64,000 bases of DNA from Sulfurimicrobium sp964384915 (GTDB lineage Bacteria > Pseudomonadota > Gammaproteobacteria > Burkholderiales > Sulfuricellaceae), in assembly GCA_964384915.1 (NCBI GenBank), contig CAYLMA010000005.1:71184-135183 (forward strand), given 5' to 3'. Each line of letters opens with the position of its first letter. Position 1 is the first letter of the stretch. This document shows, piece by piece, positions 9,013 to 18,592 of this stretch. Below the pieces are notes generated by a model that ran no database searches, was not told where the DNA came from, and saw only the letters and a program-made list of their open reading frames with translations. The translations under genes and the position numbers were made by a program.

Positions 9013-12000
9013 TCAACGCTTGCCGATTCCGGGCGGGTTGAGCTGGGCTTCGCGTTCCGGGGTCAGCGGACGTTCCAGCCAGTCGATATCCTTATCCGCA
9101 ACCTTGCGCATGATGATCTCGGTATCGCGGTTGCAACCCACCGTGCCGTAATAGTTGAAGCTGTAGGCCAGCTGTACGTAGCCGCCAATCATATTGGTCG
9201 GCTTCATGACGACACGTGTAACCGAATTGAGAATGCCGCCACGCTTGCCGGTGGTATTCGATCCGGGCACGTTCACGATCTTCTCCTGGGCGTGGTACAT
9301 CATGGCCACGCCGCGCGACACGCGTTGCGATACGACCGCACGCGCCACGGTCGCGCCGTTGGCATTGATCGCTTCAACCCAGTCGTTGTCCTCGATACCG
9401 GCCGCCTTGGCATCGACTTCGGAAATCCATACATAAGGGCCGCCACGGAACAATGTCAGCATGCGCAGATTGTCCTGGTAGCTTGAATGGATGCCCCACT
9501 TGGAGTGCGGCGTAATCCATTTCAGCTTGATGTGTTTCTCTGCCATGATGCTTGGCGCAAGATTGCCGAACGACTTCATGTCTTGCGGCGGTTTATGCAC
9601 GCAGAAGCCCTCGCCGAAGTCCAGCATCCACTCGTGATCCTGATAAAAATGGGCACGGCCGGTCAGGGTGCGGAACGGGATGTGCTCGTGGATATTGGTG
9701 TAACCCGAAGTGTAGGACACCGTCTCCGACTCAATCCCGGACCAGGTCGGCGCGGTGATGATCTTGCGTGGCTGCACCTGGATGTCGCGGAAAGTAATCT
9801 TGTCCTCGTGACGGGCAGAGTACAGGTGGTGATGGTCGATACCGGTCTTCTTGGACAGCGCGGTCCAGGATTTGTGCGCAACTTCACCGCAGGTCTCCGG
9901 CGCCATGCGCATCACCGAATCGCAAACGAAGATATCTTCCTCGAGAGAAGGCATGCCGAAAGAAACACCCGGCACTTTCACGGCACCATTCATTTCCCTG
10001 AGCTGGTCGTACTCCATCTCGGTGTTCCAGTCGATACCCTTGACGTTGTTGCCCAGCTTGACCATCAAAGGACCGATAGCGATGTACTTCTTGTAGATGT
10101 CCGCATAATTGCGCTCAACCACCTTGATCAGCGGCATGGTTTTGCCGGGAACCGGGTCGCACTCGCCCTTCTTCCAGTCCTTGACTTCACCGAATGGCTG
10201 CGCCAGTTCAAACGCCGAATCATGCTGCATCGGCAAGGCAATAATATCCTTGCGCGTGCCGAGATGTTTTTCGGCCAGGGTCGAGAAGGTCTTGGCGATA
10301 TTCTTGAAAATCTGCCAGTCGGACATGGATTGCCAACCCGGCGACACCGCTTCCGACAGCGGATGCATGAAGGGGTGCATGTCGGTGGTGTTAAGGTCGT
10401 TCTTCTCGTACCAGGTAGCCGTCGGAAGAATGATATCGGAGTAGGCGCCGGTGGAATTCAGACGGAAGTTGATATCGACCATCAGATCCAGCTTGCCGAT
10501 AGGCGCTTCTTCGTGCCACTTGACCAGCTTGTTTTCCTTCCCGTCACCGGATTCCTGCAGCACGCCGTTCTGCGCGCCAAGCAGGTGCTTGAGGAAATAT
10601 TCGTGTCCCTTGGCGGAAGTACCAATCAGGTTGGCGCGCCAGACGAACAGGTTGCGCGGCCAGTTGACCGGGTTGTCCGGATCGGCGAAAGCCACATCCA
10701 GCGAACCGTCCTTGAGCTTGCCAACCACGTGCTTGGCAATACCCGCCTCGTCAGTCGCACCGGCTTTTTCTGCTTCGGAAGCCAGATCCAGCGGGTTGGT
10801 ATTCCAGTGCGGCGCGGATGGCAGCCAGCCCATGCGCACGGCGGCCACGTTGTAGTCGGCCAGCGAGTAGCCCTTGTACTTGCCTTTACCGGCTGGCGAA
10901 GTGAGATCGTCACCGCGCAGCGTTTCATAACGCCACTGGTCGGTATGGAAATACCAGTAGGAAGTGGAGTTCATGTGGCGTGGCGGACGCTGCCAGTCGA
11001 GCGCGAAAGCGATCGGAGCCCAGCCAGCCTGCGGACGCAGTTTTTCCTGGCCCACGTAGTGCGCCCAGCCGCCGCCGGATTGACCCACGCATCCGCAGAT
11101 GTGCAGCAGATTCATCACGCCGCGGTACATCATGTCGTTGTGGTACCAGTGGTTGATCGCGGCACCCATGATCACCATGGACTTGCCATGCGTTTTGGAA
11201 GCGTTATAGGCAAACTCGCGTCCGGTGCGTTCAATGTCGGCAGCTTTCACGCCAGTCACTTTTTCCGCCCAGGCCGGTGTGTAGGCGACATTGACATCCT
11301 TGTAGCTCTTGGCCACGTTTGCGCCGCCCAGGCCACGGTCGATACCGTACTGAGCGACCTGCATGTCGAATACGGAAGCAACCAGGGCTTCTTCGCCGTT
11401 AGCCAGCTTCAGCTTGCGCACCGGCACATTGCGGTACAGCAAATCACCTTCACCCGGTTCGAAGTGCGGGAAGCCGACCGAAACCACGGCATCCTTGCTT
11501 TCGATGCAGGACAGTTCAGCCAGTATTTCCTGCTGGCTGGCAGCGTTTTTGGGCAGCAGGTTCCATTTACCCTCTTCACCCCAGCGGAAGCCGATCGATC
11601 CGTTGGGCACGACGAAGGATTTGCTCTTCTCGTCATAAACGATCGTTTTCCAGTCAGGGTTATTGGTCTCGCCCAACGCGCCGTCCAGGTCGGAAGCGCG
11701 CAGGCACCGGTCGGACACATAACCCTCGCCATGCTGGCGCAACATCACCTGAATCGGCAGGTCGGTGTACTTGCGGGCATATTCCGAGAAATAGGGGTCC
11801 TGCTTGTCGATGTAGAATTCTTTCAGGGCCACGTGGCCCATGGCCAGGAAGGCGGCCGTATCGGAACCCGGATTGACCGGCATCCACAGGTCCGATGCCT
11901 TGCAATATTCGGCATAATCGGGCGCCATCGAGATGACTTTCGCGCCCTTGTAACGCACTTCGGAGACAAAGTGGGCATCCGGCGTACGCGTGGTCGGCAA

Positions 12001-12768
12001 GCTGGAGCCGCACACGATGATGTAGGTGGAGTTATACCAGTCGGCCGATTCCGGCACGTCGGTCTGCTCGCCCCAGGTCTGGGGGGATGCTGCCGGCAGA
12101 TCGCAATACCAGTCATAGAATGAGCCGCAGGCGCCGCCGATGAGCGACAGGTAGCGCGCGCCGGAAGCGTAGGAAATCTGCGACATCGCCGGGATCGGCG
12201 AGAAGCCGAAAATACGGTCCGGCCCATACTTCTTGATGGTGTGGACGTTGGCTGCAGCGATGATTTCTTTTACTTCTTCCCAATTGGCGCGCACGAAACC
12301 GCCCAGGCCGCGCACGGCGGTGTATTGCTTGCGCTTCTTTTCGTCAGCCTGAATCGCGGCCCATGCTTCAACCGGGTCCTTGCCGGACTTGCGTTCGGCG
12401 CGGTACAAGTCAAGCAGGCGGCCGCGGATCAGCGGGTACTTGATCCGCTGCGGGCTATACAGATACCAGGAAAAAGACGCGCCACGCTGGCAGCCGCGCG
12501 GCTCATGATCCGGCAAGTCCTCGCGGGTGCGCGGATAATCAGTCTGCTGCATTTCGAACGCCACCAGGCCATTCTTGACGAAAATCTTCCACGAACAGCC
12601 GCCGGTACAGTTCACGCCATGCGTGGAACGAACCACCTTGTCGTGCGCCCAGCGATGACGGTATGCATCTTCCCACTGACGATCCTCGTTGGTGACTACA
12701 CCGTGGTCGTTGGAGAAGGTCTCCTTGTTTTTTTCAAAAAACTTTAAACGGTCGAGAAAGTGACTCAT
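9013..12768 (-). CDS. narG: Respiratory nitrate reductase alpha subunit (Mo-bisMGD)
   Basis: The 1251-residue catalytic subunit reduces nitrate to nitrite in the cytoplasm. HGVNCTGGCSW near residue 50 gives the His plus three Cys ligands of cluster FS0. The Asp molybdenum ligand lies in QTDVPESADWYNS. The Tat-like remnant common to NarG precedes the first motif, but no cleavable signal is seen, which fits a cytoplasm-facing enzyme. AAGGAG precedes the ATG and narK2 ends 67 bp upstream. The opposite strand is open over most of this gene, but only as a codon-bias shadow. Confidence 0.99.
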   Translation of the reverse strand: MSHFLDRLKFFEKNKETFSNDHGVVTNEDRQWEDAYRHRWAHDKVVRSTHGVNCTGGCSWKIFVKNGLVAFEMQQTDYPRTREDLPDHEPRGCQRGASFSWYLYSPQRIKYPLIRGRLLDLYRAERKSGKDPVEAWAAIQADEKKRKQYTAVRGLGGFVRANWEEVKEIIAAANVHTIKKYGPDRIFGFSPIPAMSQISYASGARYLSLIGGACGSFYDWYCDLPAASPQTWGEQTDVPESADWYNSTYIIVCGSSLPTTRTPDAHFVSEVRYKGAKVISMAPDYAEYCKASDLWMPVNPGSDTAAFLAMGHVALKEFYIDKQDPYFSEYARKYTDLPIQVMLRQHGEGYVSDRCLRASDLDGALGETNNPDWKTIVYDEKSKSFVVPNGSIGFRWGEEGKWNLLPKNAASQQEILAELSCIESKDAVVSVGFPHFEPGEGDLLYRNVPVRKLKLANGEEALVASVFDMQVAQYGIDRGLGGANVAKSYKDVNVAYTPAWAEKVTGVKAADIERTGREFAYNASKTHGKSMVIMGAAINHWYHNDMMYRGVMNLLHICGCVGQSGGGWAHYVGQEKLRPQAGWAPIAFALDWQRPPRHMNSTSYWYFHTDQWRYETLRGDDLTSPAGKGKYKGYSLADYNVAAVRMGWLPSAPHWNTNPLDLASEAEKAGATDEAGIAKHVVGKLKDGSLDVAFADPDNPVNWPRNLFVWRANLIGTSAKGHEYFLKHLLGAQNGVLQESGDGKENKLVKWHEEAPIGKLDLMVDINFRLNSTGAYSDIILPTATWYEKNDLNTTDMHPFMHPLSEAVSPGWQSMSDWQIFKNIAKTFSTLAEKHLGTRKDIIALPMQHDSAFELAQPFGEVKDWKKGECDPVPGKTMPLIKVVERNYADIYKKYIAIGPLMVKLGNNVKGIDWNTEMEYDQLREMNGAVKVPGVSFGMPSLEEDIFVCDSVMRMAPETCGEVAHKSWTALSKKTGIDHHHLYSARHEDKITFRDIQVQPRKIITAPTWSGIESETVSYTSGYTNIHEHIPFRTLTGRAHFYQDHEWMLDFGEGFCVHKPPQDMKSFGNLAPSIMAEKHIKLKWITPHSKWGIHSSYQDNLRMLTLFRGGPYVWISEVDAKAAGIEDNDWVEAINANGATVARAVVSQRVSRGVAMMYHAQEKIVNVPGSNTTGKRGGILNSVTRVVMKPTNMIGGYVQLAYSFNYYGTVGCNRDTEIIMRKVADKDIDWLERPLTPEREAQLNPPGIGKR

Positions 12769-12835
12769 TTATTCAACTCCTTATAAGGGTTAGTTATCGG
12801 CTGCGGATCGGCATTCAGGCCGGCCCGCATGCTCC

Positions 12836-14446
12836 TCACGGATTCTTGATTTCGGAACCTGAACGCAGGTAGAACCACCAGTTCAGGATGAGACACAGCG
12901 CGTAGAAAATCGCGAAGCCATACATTGCGTTTTGCGGGGTGCCGGCCTTGATTTGCGCACCGATGACCACCGGCGCGATAAAGGAACCGTAGGCGCCCAC
13001 GGCTGAGGTCCAACCCAGCACCGGACCGGCTTGCAAGCGGTCGAAAATCACGCCGACGGTGCGGAAAGTGGAACCGTTACCAATACCGGTCGCGGCAAAC
13101 AACACCACGAAGATCACCATGAAGATGGTGAAATACTGCTCCGGGGTTGCTGAGCCGTAGGCCAGGAACATGACGTATCCTGCCGCCGCCGAAGCACCCA
13201 CCATCACCACCGAGATCAGTTGCGTCACAATGGAGCCGCCCACCTTGTCTGAAACCCACCCACCGACCGGACGGATCAGGGCGCCAACGAAGGGTCCGAT
13301 CCAGGCATAAGTCAGAGCTGAAGGGGCATTGGGGTTTTTCAGAGTATGCGTCATCAGGCCGGTAACCGGGTCAACCACGTGCTGGAAGCCAAAAATCACC
13401 GTAATTGCCAGCGGCAAAGCCATGGAAAAACCGATGAACGAACCGAAGGTGACGATGTAGAGCACGGTCATGGACCAGGTGTGCTTGTTCTTGAAAATGG
13501 CGAACTGCTTATCGATGTTGGCCTTCATGTCGCCAAAAGCCGCGAGCTTCATCACCAGCAGTGTGGAAGCAATAATCAGCGGCAAGGCAGCCCACATGTT
13601 CAGCAAACCCAGGCCGGTAGGGGCCGGCAGGTACAGATACAGGCCCAGGGCAGCCGTTCCGAACGCCAGGCCATACAGCCACAGGATCTTGATGAAGGCG
13701 GAAATCGTCGATCCGATGTTGGGCGAGATGGGCACCAGATTATTCATGCCGAAAAAACCCAGAAAGGCTAGCGGGATCAGCGCCAGCAGCCAAACGAAGC
13801 CGGCATTCTGGATATAGGTGGGCGTGCCGGCAAGAATCTTGCCGAAAATCCAGCCGCTGTCCTTCATCAGTTCCATCGAGCCGCCCGCGAATGCGCCGAA
13901 AATGCCGGCGGTCATCACCAGGGGGATGAGAATTTGCATGGTGGTCACGCCGAAATTGCCCAGGCCGGCATTCAGACCCAGCGCGGTACCCTGCAGGCGC
14001 TTGGGAAAGAAGGTGCTGATATTGGACATCGAGCAAGCGAAGTTACCGCCACCGATGCCGGACAGCAGCGCCAGCAACTGGAACACCCACAGCGGGGTGG
14101 ACTGATCCTGCAGCGCGACGCCCGTTCCGAAGGCGGGAATCATCAGCAGCGCGGTGGTCAGGAAAATCGTGTTGCGGCCGCCAGCGATGCGGATGAAAAA
14201 GGAGGCCGGAATGCGCAGCGTCGCGCCGGACAGGCCGGCAATCGCGGTCAGGGTAAACAATTGGTCCTTGGTGAAGGGGAAGCCCAGGTTGAGCATCTGC
14301 ACCGTCACGATGCCCCACATCAGCCAGATGGCAAAACCCATCAGCAGGCTGGGGATGGATATCCACAGATTGCGGTAGGCAATTTTCTTCCCCGTGGACT
14401 CCCAGAACTTCTGATCCTCCACATCCCATTCTTTGATATTGGCCAT
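12836..14446 (-). CDS. narK2: Nitrate/nitrite transporter, NarK2 type (NarK/NarU-like)
   Basis: The 536-residue major facilitator has 12-14 hydrophobic segments and the nitrate-signature regions of the NNP family: GLNAGLGNFGVTTMQ in the first half and GIGNGSTFRTVGVIF in the second. Proteins of this long form exchange cytoplasmic nitrite for nitrate. GGAGATAGGC precedes the ATG. It starts 47 bp after the shorter narK1 and lies 67 bp before narG. A NarK1-NarK2 pair in front of narGHJI is known from several denitrifiers, where NarK1 begins uptake and NarK2 takes over as an antiporter. Confidence 0.9.
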   Translation of the reverse strand: MANIKEWDVEDQKFWESTGKKIAYRNLWISIPSLLMGFAIWLMWGIVTVQMLNLGFPFTKDQLFTLTAIAGLSGATLRIPASFFIRIAGGRNTIFLTTALLMIPAFGTGVALQDQSTPLWVFQLLALLSGIGGGNFACSMSNISTFFPKRLQGTALGLNAGLGNFGVTTMQILIPLVMTAGIFGAFAGGSMELMKDSGWIFGKILAGTPTYIQNAGFVWLLALIPLAFLGFFGMNNLVPISPNIGSTISAFIKILWLYGLAFGTAALGLYLYLPAPTGLGLLNMWAALPLIIASTLLVMKLAAFGDMKANIDKQFAIFKNKHTWSMTVLYIVTFGSFIGFSMALPLAITVIFGFQHVVDPVTGLMTHTLKNPNAPSALTYAWIGPFVGALIRPVGGWVSDKVGGSIVTQLISVVMVGASAAAGYVMFLAYGSATPEQYFTIFMVIFVVLFAATGIGNGSTFRTVGVIFDRLQAGPVLGWTSAVGAYGSFIAPVVIGAQIKAGTPQNAMYGFAIFYALCLILNWWFYLRSGSEIKNP

Positions 14447-14493
14447 GCCTATCTCCTATTTTAAAAAAATGCCAACTGCCATTCAAAACCTTG

Positions 14494-15753
14494 TTACTCC
14501 AGGATGTCTGCCGCCTTCCTCTTAGCCGCCGCCTTGTCCCGCGCCCGCACCTCGGTCCAGTACATCCACAACAGTGAAACAAAAACCACGCCGAACATCA
14601 GCATGAAAGCAGAGGAGCGGATACCCGTCAGATCCACCAGCGCGCCAAACATGATCGGAAGTAAAAAACCGCCCATCCCTCCTGCCAGGCCCACAATTCC
14701 TGAAATCACCCCAATGTTGTGCGGGTAGTCGTCGGAGATGTACTTGAATACCGATGCCTTGCCGATTGCGAAAGCAATTCCAAGGGTGAACATGATGACC
14801 GTGAATCCTGTCGGGCCCAGCCCTACGTGATAAGCAACCGGCCCGGTCACTGTTTTGATGGTCAACTCGGTCTGCGGGTAGGAAAGCAGGAAAAGGCACG
14901 TCAAGGACACCAACATCACCCACCAAGTGATGGTATGCGCCCCAAACTTGTCGGAGTAATAGCCGCCCAGTGCGCGCAACACGCCGCCGGGGATGCTGAA
15001 TGCCGCCGCCATCAAGGCCGCCGTCTTGAGATCGAAACCGTATTCGGTTATGTAGTACTTGGTCATCCACAGGGCGAGCGCCACATAGCCGCCGAACACA
15101 ATTGAGTAGTACTGGCTATAGCGCCACACTCTGGGATCTTTCAGTGCCGCGAGCTGCTCTCGCATCGTGACGGTTTTGCCCGCAGCGTGATCTGGACAGG
15201 TGTAAGAAAAAAACCAGAAAAGGATCGCGGTCACCAGCATCAGGGCTGCATACATCTGCGGCACCATCGCCCAGCCGTATGCCACCACGATGGCGGGAGC
15301 GACCAGTTTGGTCACCGCCGCGCCAGTATTGCCGGCGCCAAAGATGCCCATCGCGGTGCCTTGCCTGTTTTTAGGAAACCAGCGCGCGCAGTAGGAAATC
15401 CCTACAGTGAAAGATCCGCCCGCCACTCCCACGAACAAGCCGGTAACCAGGAAGTGCCAGAACTGGGTTGCCTGTGAAATCATGAAAATGGGAATAACCG
15501 TGGACAGCATCAGCACGAAAAATACGATGCGCCCACCGAACTTATCGGTCCACATGCCCAAAGGCAGGCGGATCAGGGAACCGGTCAACACCGGGGTGGC
15601 TATCAGAATGCCAAACTGGGTTTCATTGAGATCCAGCATCTTCTTGATCGGGATGCCGATCACGGCGAACATCATCCAGATCATGAAGCAGACGGTGAAT
15701 GCTATCGTACTTGCAGTCACCACGGACCATGCTTTGTACTGTTGCGAAGCCAT
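14494..15753 (-). CDS. narK1: Nitrate transporter, NarK1 type (probable nitrate/proton symporter)
   Basis: The product is a 419-residue NNP-family transporter of the major facilitator superfamily, with about 12 membrane helices. It contains GVAGGSFTVGISYCARWF and GIFGAGNTGAAVTKL, the conserved glycine-rich nitrate signature. The start chosen (MASQQYKAWS) is preceded by AGGGAGGGTTAT, an excellent ribosome-binding site. The open frame extends 29 codons further upstream, but into the structured regulatory region. It is the first gene of the nar structural operon. Confidence 0.9.
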   Translation of the reverse strand: MASQQYKAWSVVTASTIAFTVCFMIWMMFAVIGIPIKKMLDLNETQFGILIATPVLTGSLIRLPLGMWTDKFGGRIVFFVLMLSTVIPIFMISQATQFWHFLVTGLFVGVAGGSFTVGISYCARWFPKNRQGTAMGIFGAGNTGAAVTKLVAPAIVVAYGWAMVPQMYAALMLVTAILFWFFSYTCPDHAAGKTVTMREQLAALKDPRVWRYSQYYSIVFGGYVALALWMTKYYITEYGFDLKTAALMAAAFSIPGGVLRALGGYYSDKFGAHTITWWVMLVSLTCLFLLSYPQTELTIKTVTGPVAYHVGLGPTGFTVIMFTLGIAFAIGKASVFKYISDDYPHNIGVISGIVGLAGGMGGFLLPIMFGALVDLTGIRSSAFMLMFGVVFVSLLWMYWTEVRARDKAAAKRKAADILE

Positions 15754-15782
15754 ATAACCCTCCCTTAAGAGCCGAAAGTTTT

Positions 15783-15836
15783 TCGACACGCTGCCAGAAT
15801 AGGCCTGGAGGGCCTTCTGGACTATTCGTCGAAAGA
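15783..15836. promoter_or_regulatory. Interrupted long stem-loop in the nar leader/promoter region
   Basis: Three nested pairs of arms line up. TTTCGAC (15783-15789) pairs with GTCGAAA (15830-15836), CCAGAA (15796-15801) with TTCTGG (15817-15822), and GGCC (15804-15807) with GGCC (15813-15816). It lies just upstream of the narK1 ribosome-binding site (15758-15765). There is no T-run on the minus strand after it, so it is unlikely to be the narL terminator. It could be a leader RNA structure or a protein-binding dyad. Confidence 0.5.
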
Positions 15837-15872
15837 ACAATTACGGGAAGGCAAAAGGAGGGGGCGGAAGTG

Positions 15873-15909
15873 GCTGGAACTAGTTCCAGCAGCCCGAGTG
15901 ACTAGTTAC
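15873..15909. promoter_or_regulatory. Palindrome pair upstream of narK1, candidate operator
   Basis: GCTGGAACTAGTTCCAGC (15873-15890) is a perfect 18-bp palindrome. The core ACTAGTT (15879-15885) recurs at 15901-15907, 22 bp away (two helical turns), inside a weaker dyad GTGACTAGTTAC (15898-15909). The site is 120-155 bp upstream of the narK1 ATG. It does not match an FNR box or a NarL heptamer that I could recognise, so the binding protein is unknown. Confidence 0.45.
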
Positions 15910-15959
15910 TTTGGGCTATGCAATGCCAAAGGATGCGATTAACGAAACTCCGTCCGGCG

Positions 15960-16634
15960 TTACAGATCTTCCTTATGGGCCAGTCCATGCTCCACGGCAT
16001 ACACCGCGGCCTGCACCCGGCTGGTGAGATTGAGCTTCTTGAGTATGCTCTGGACATGGATTTTCACCGTGCTCTCGGCCACGTTCAGCGCGCGCGCCAT
16101 TTCCTTGTTGCTGGCGCCCTTGGCAAGCAGGGTGATAATTTCCTTTTCGCGCGGGGTAAGCTTTTCACGCTCGGCCTCAGCTTGCTGTGGCGGCGCTTCG
16201 GTTTTGGGCTGGGTACGCAGACCCTGCACCAGTTTCCCCGTCATCAGCGGAGAAATGATCGATTCTCCCCGCGCGGCGCCCAGTATGGCGTTAACCAGAT
16301 AATCGGTTTCGATATTCTTGAGCAGATAGCCAACCGCGCCAGCCCGAAGGCAATCCACCAGATCCTCGGCGTCCTCCGATACGGTCAGCATGACCACCCG
16401 CGTTTGCGGCGCCTCCTCGGCAATCAGGCTCACCGCTTCGCGCCCGCTGATGCCGGGCATGTGCAAATCCAGCAACACCACATCCGGCTTGAGCGATATG
16501 GCGCGTTTCACGCCCTCCAGGCCATCGCCCGCCTCGCCCACCACCTCGAAATCCTGCTGCCGCTGCAACAGCAGCTTGATGCCGCTACGAAACAGGGTAT
16601 GGTCGTCAACGAGGAGCACCCTGATCGGGGTCAT
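15960..16634 (-). CDS. narL: Nitrate/nitrite response regulator NarL (LuxR/FixJ type)
   Basis: The product has 224 residues. The receiver domain (about 1-120) has the acidic pair Asp10/Asp11, the phospho-acceptor Asp56 (DVVLLDLHMP), Thr84 and Lys106. A linker leads to a GerE-type helix-turn-helix (about 155-220, LTPREKEIITLLAKGASNKE). It should be phosphorylated by the adjacent NarX and act on the nar promoter. The start overlaps the narX stop as ATGA. A 206-bp gap separates it from narK1, where control of the structural genes must lie. Confidence 0.95.
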   Translation of the reverse strand: MTPIRVLLVDDHTLFRSGIKLLLQRQQDFEVVGEAGDGLEGVKRAISLKPDVVLLDLHMPGISGREAVSLIAEEAPQTRVVMLTVSEDAEDLVDCLRAGAVGYLLKNIETDYLVNAILGAARGESIISPLMTGKLVQGLRTQPKTEAPPQQAEAEREKLTPREKEIITLLAKGASNKEMARALNVAESTVKIHVQSILKKLNLTSRVQAAVYAVEHGLAHKEDL

Positions 16635-18562
16635 GCGGCTTCCTTATACGATTTATTCAGGGTTAGCCGGATTTCAGTGCCGGCGCCCGGGGTGGAAAGG
16701 ATTTCGAGCAAGCCGCCAATGCGGTGAGCCCGTTCCTTCATGATGCTGATGCCGACGTGGGAATCGCCGGGTTGCAACTCCGGATTGAAGCCTCGGCCAT
16801 TATCACGCACCGAAATGACACACTCTCCGATGCGCGAGACTTCCACCGTCACAGCGCTGGCTGCCGCATGTTTTCTGACATTGGACAGGGCCTCCTGGAC
16901 GATATGCAGCACCTGGGTCTCATTGCTTGGATCAAGCGGCGCACCCTCGCCTTTGATCTTTAAAGTCGCCTTGATGCCGGTCTGTCCCTCGAATTTTTCC
17001 AGCGTACCGCGAATGGCGCCCTCCAGATCCGACTGGTGCACGCGTGTGCGGAAATGCACCAGCAACTCGCGCACGTCGTCGTAGCTTTCCTGCACCCCCT
17101 CGCGTATATGGGCCAAACCCTCCGTCACTTCGCGCTCATTGCCCTTACGCAAGGATTCCTCCAGCATCTGGACCTGAATATTCAGGAATGCCAGCCCCTG
17201 TGCGATGCTGTCGTGCAGCTCCTGGGCCAGCAAGTTGCGCTCCTCCGAGATCGCCATTTCCTTCTCGCGCGACACCAGCCGCTGCCCCTCGATGGCCGCG
17301 CCAAGATGCTGGCCGACGGTTTCCAGCAACTGCACTTCCATCGGCGAAAAACTGCGGGCTTTGTGAAAATACAGATTAAAAATGCCAATCAGGCGCTTTT
17401 TAACCTGGATGGTAAAAACCGACACCGTTCGATAGCCCTCGTCCCGGCAGTTATACATCAGTTTCAGTTCGGTTGGCTGCCGCAGATCGAAAAAGGCGGG
17501 TGTCCGGGCGCTCGCCGCCCCGCCGCACAGGCATTCGCCCATGTTGATGCAGGATTCTTTTTTCGCGAAAACCTCACTCAAACCCTCGGTCACAGCCAAA
17601 TGAATTTTCTGCGACTCCGCGTCCGCCAGCCTGACCGCCCCGCCCTGTGCGTCGAACTGGGTCATCAGGCGGCGGATGAAACGGCGGCAAATCTCTTCCA
17701 CCGTTGCGGGCTCATTGAGGAAAGCGGTGATTTCATACAGCAGGGCCAGCTCCTGATTTTTTTCCTCCAGGCTGTGAGTTTTTACCTCCACCCGCTGCTC
17801 CAGGGTGGTGTAAAGCTCTTCCAGATGGTCCGCCATCTGGTTGAAACCCAGCGCCAGCGCGCCAAACTCATCGTTGGTTTCCACCGGAACGCGCACGCTG
17901 AAATCCCCTCCCGCCATGCGCTGTATGCCTTCCTGCAGCTTGGTGGAGGGGCGGATAATCAGCAAATACATGAGGAAAATCAGGGTCACCGTGCCCAGCA
18001 TGGCCAGGATCACCAAACCCAGCTGGATGGAGCGCAGCAGGCTGGTCTTATAGGCATTATCACGCTCGACACTCAGCACCAGGCCATTGACCATGCCGAC
18101 GAAATTCTCAACAGCAGGCCGGCTTTCACGCAGCAAACGTCGGCGTTCCTCGGCATCGCGGTTTGTCAATACGCCCTCAAGCAAGGGCCGGATGTGGCCC
18201 TGCCATTCCATCCTGAGCCTCGCCATCTGGCGCCTTACGCCCTCATCCTTGGGCAGCAGCAGGGGACGGGAAGGATCGCCCTGTTCCAGGTCATCAAGCG
18301 TTTTCTCGAAGGCGGCTATTTCCCGCTGCATCTCGCCTTCCATGCTCAGCTGATCCATATCGAAGTGGATGTTGTAGGTCAGCAGGTATGCCAGCCGATA
18401 GGAACGCATGCGCTCGCTGCCGGCATCATTGATCGCCGCGGCGCCTCCTTCGAGTTGCCAGGAAACGTAGAGGGTCAGGCTGATAGCGGTGAGCGCGATA
18501 CAGAAAAAGGCGAGCAGGATGCTCACCAGTTTCGAGCTCAGGGTACGAAAGGGCTTAATCAT
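16631..18562 (-). CDS. narX: Nitrate/nitrite sensor histidine kinase NarX
   Basis: The 643-residue product has membrane helices at about 10-33 and 180-203. Between them is a periplasmic sensor whose P-box (about 44-60, INDAGSERMRSYRLA) binds nitrate and nitrite. HAMP follows, then a GAF-like central region (about 275-430) with the NarX cysteine cluster (Cys338, Cys344, Cys346). A HisKA_3 box with phospho-acceptor His450 (AQELHDSIAQGLAFL) and a C-terminal ATPase with NGRGF complete it. The gene begins only 30 bp after lpd on the same strand, so it may be transcribed from the pyruvate dehydrogenase operon. Confidence 0.95.
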   Translation of the reverse strand: MIKPFRTLSSKLVSILLAFFCIALTAISLTLYVSWQLEGGAAAINDAGSERMRSYRLAYLLTYNIHFDMDQLSMEGEMQREIAAFEKTLDDLEQGDPSRPLLLPKDEGVRRQMARLRMEWQGHIRPLLEGVLTNRDAEERRRLLRESRPAVENFVGMVNGLVLSVERDNAYKTSLLRSIQLGLVILAMLGTVTLIFLMYLLIIRPSTKLQEGIQRMAGGDFSVRVPVETNDEFGALALGFNQMADHLEELYTTLEQRVEVKTHSLEEKNQELALLYEITAFLNEPATVEEICRRFIRRLMTQFDAQGGAVRLADAESQKIHLAVTEGLSEVFAKKESCINMGECLCGGAASARTPAFFDLRQPTELKLMYNCRDEGYRTVSVFTIQVKKRLIGIFNLYFHKARSFSPMEVQLLETVGQHLGAAIEGQRLVSREKEMAISEERNLLAQELHDSIAQGLAFLNIQVQMLEESLRKGNEREVTEGLAHIREGVQESYDDVRELLVHFRTRVHQSDLEGAIRGTLEKFEGQTGIKATLKIKGEGAPLDPSNETQVLHIVQEALSNVRKHAAASAVTVEVSRIGECVISVRDNGRGFNPELQPGDSHVGISIMKERAHRIGGLLEILSTPGAGTEIRLTLNKSYKEAA

Positions 18563-18592
18563 CGGCGCTGCCGGCCAGGGCTACCCGCGTAC

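Noticed and set aside
9487..12123. 878-codon open frame antisense to narG
   Set aside because: narG has all expected motifs on the other strand. The antisense frame is low in recognisable motifs and reflects GC codon bias.
15873..15890. Palindrome as narL terminator
   Set aside because: No loop and no T-run follow on the minus strand.
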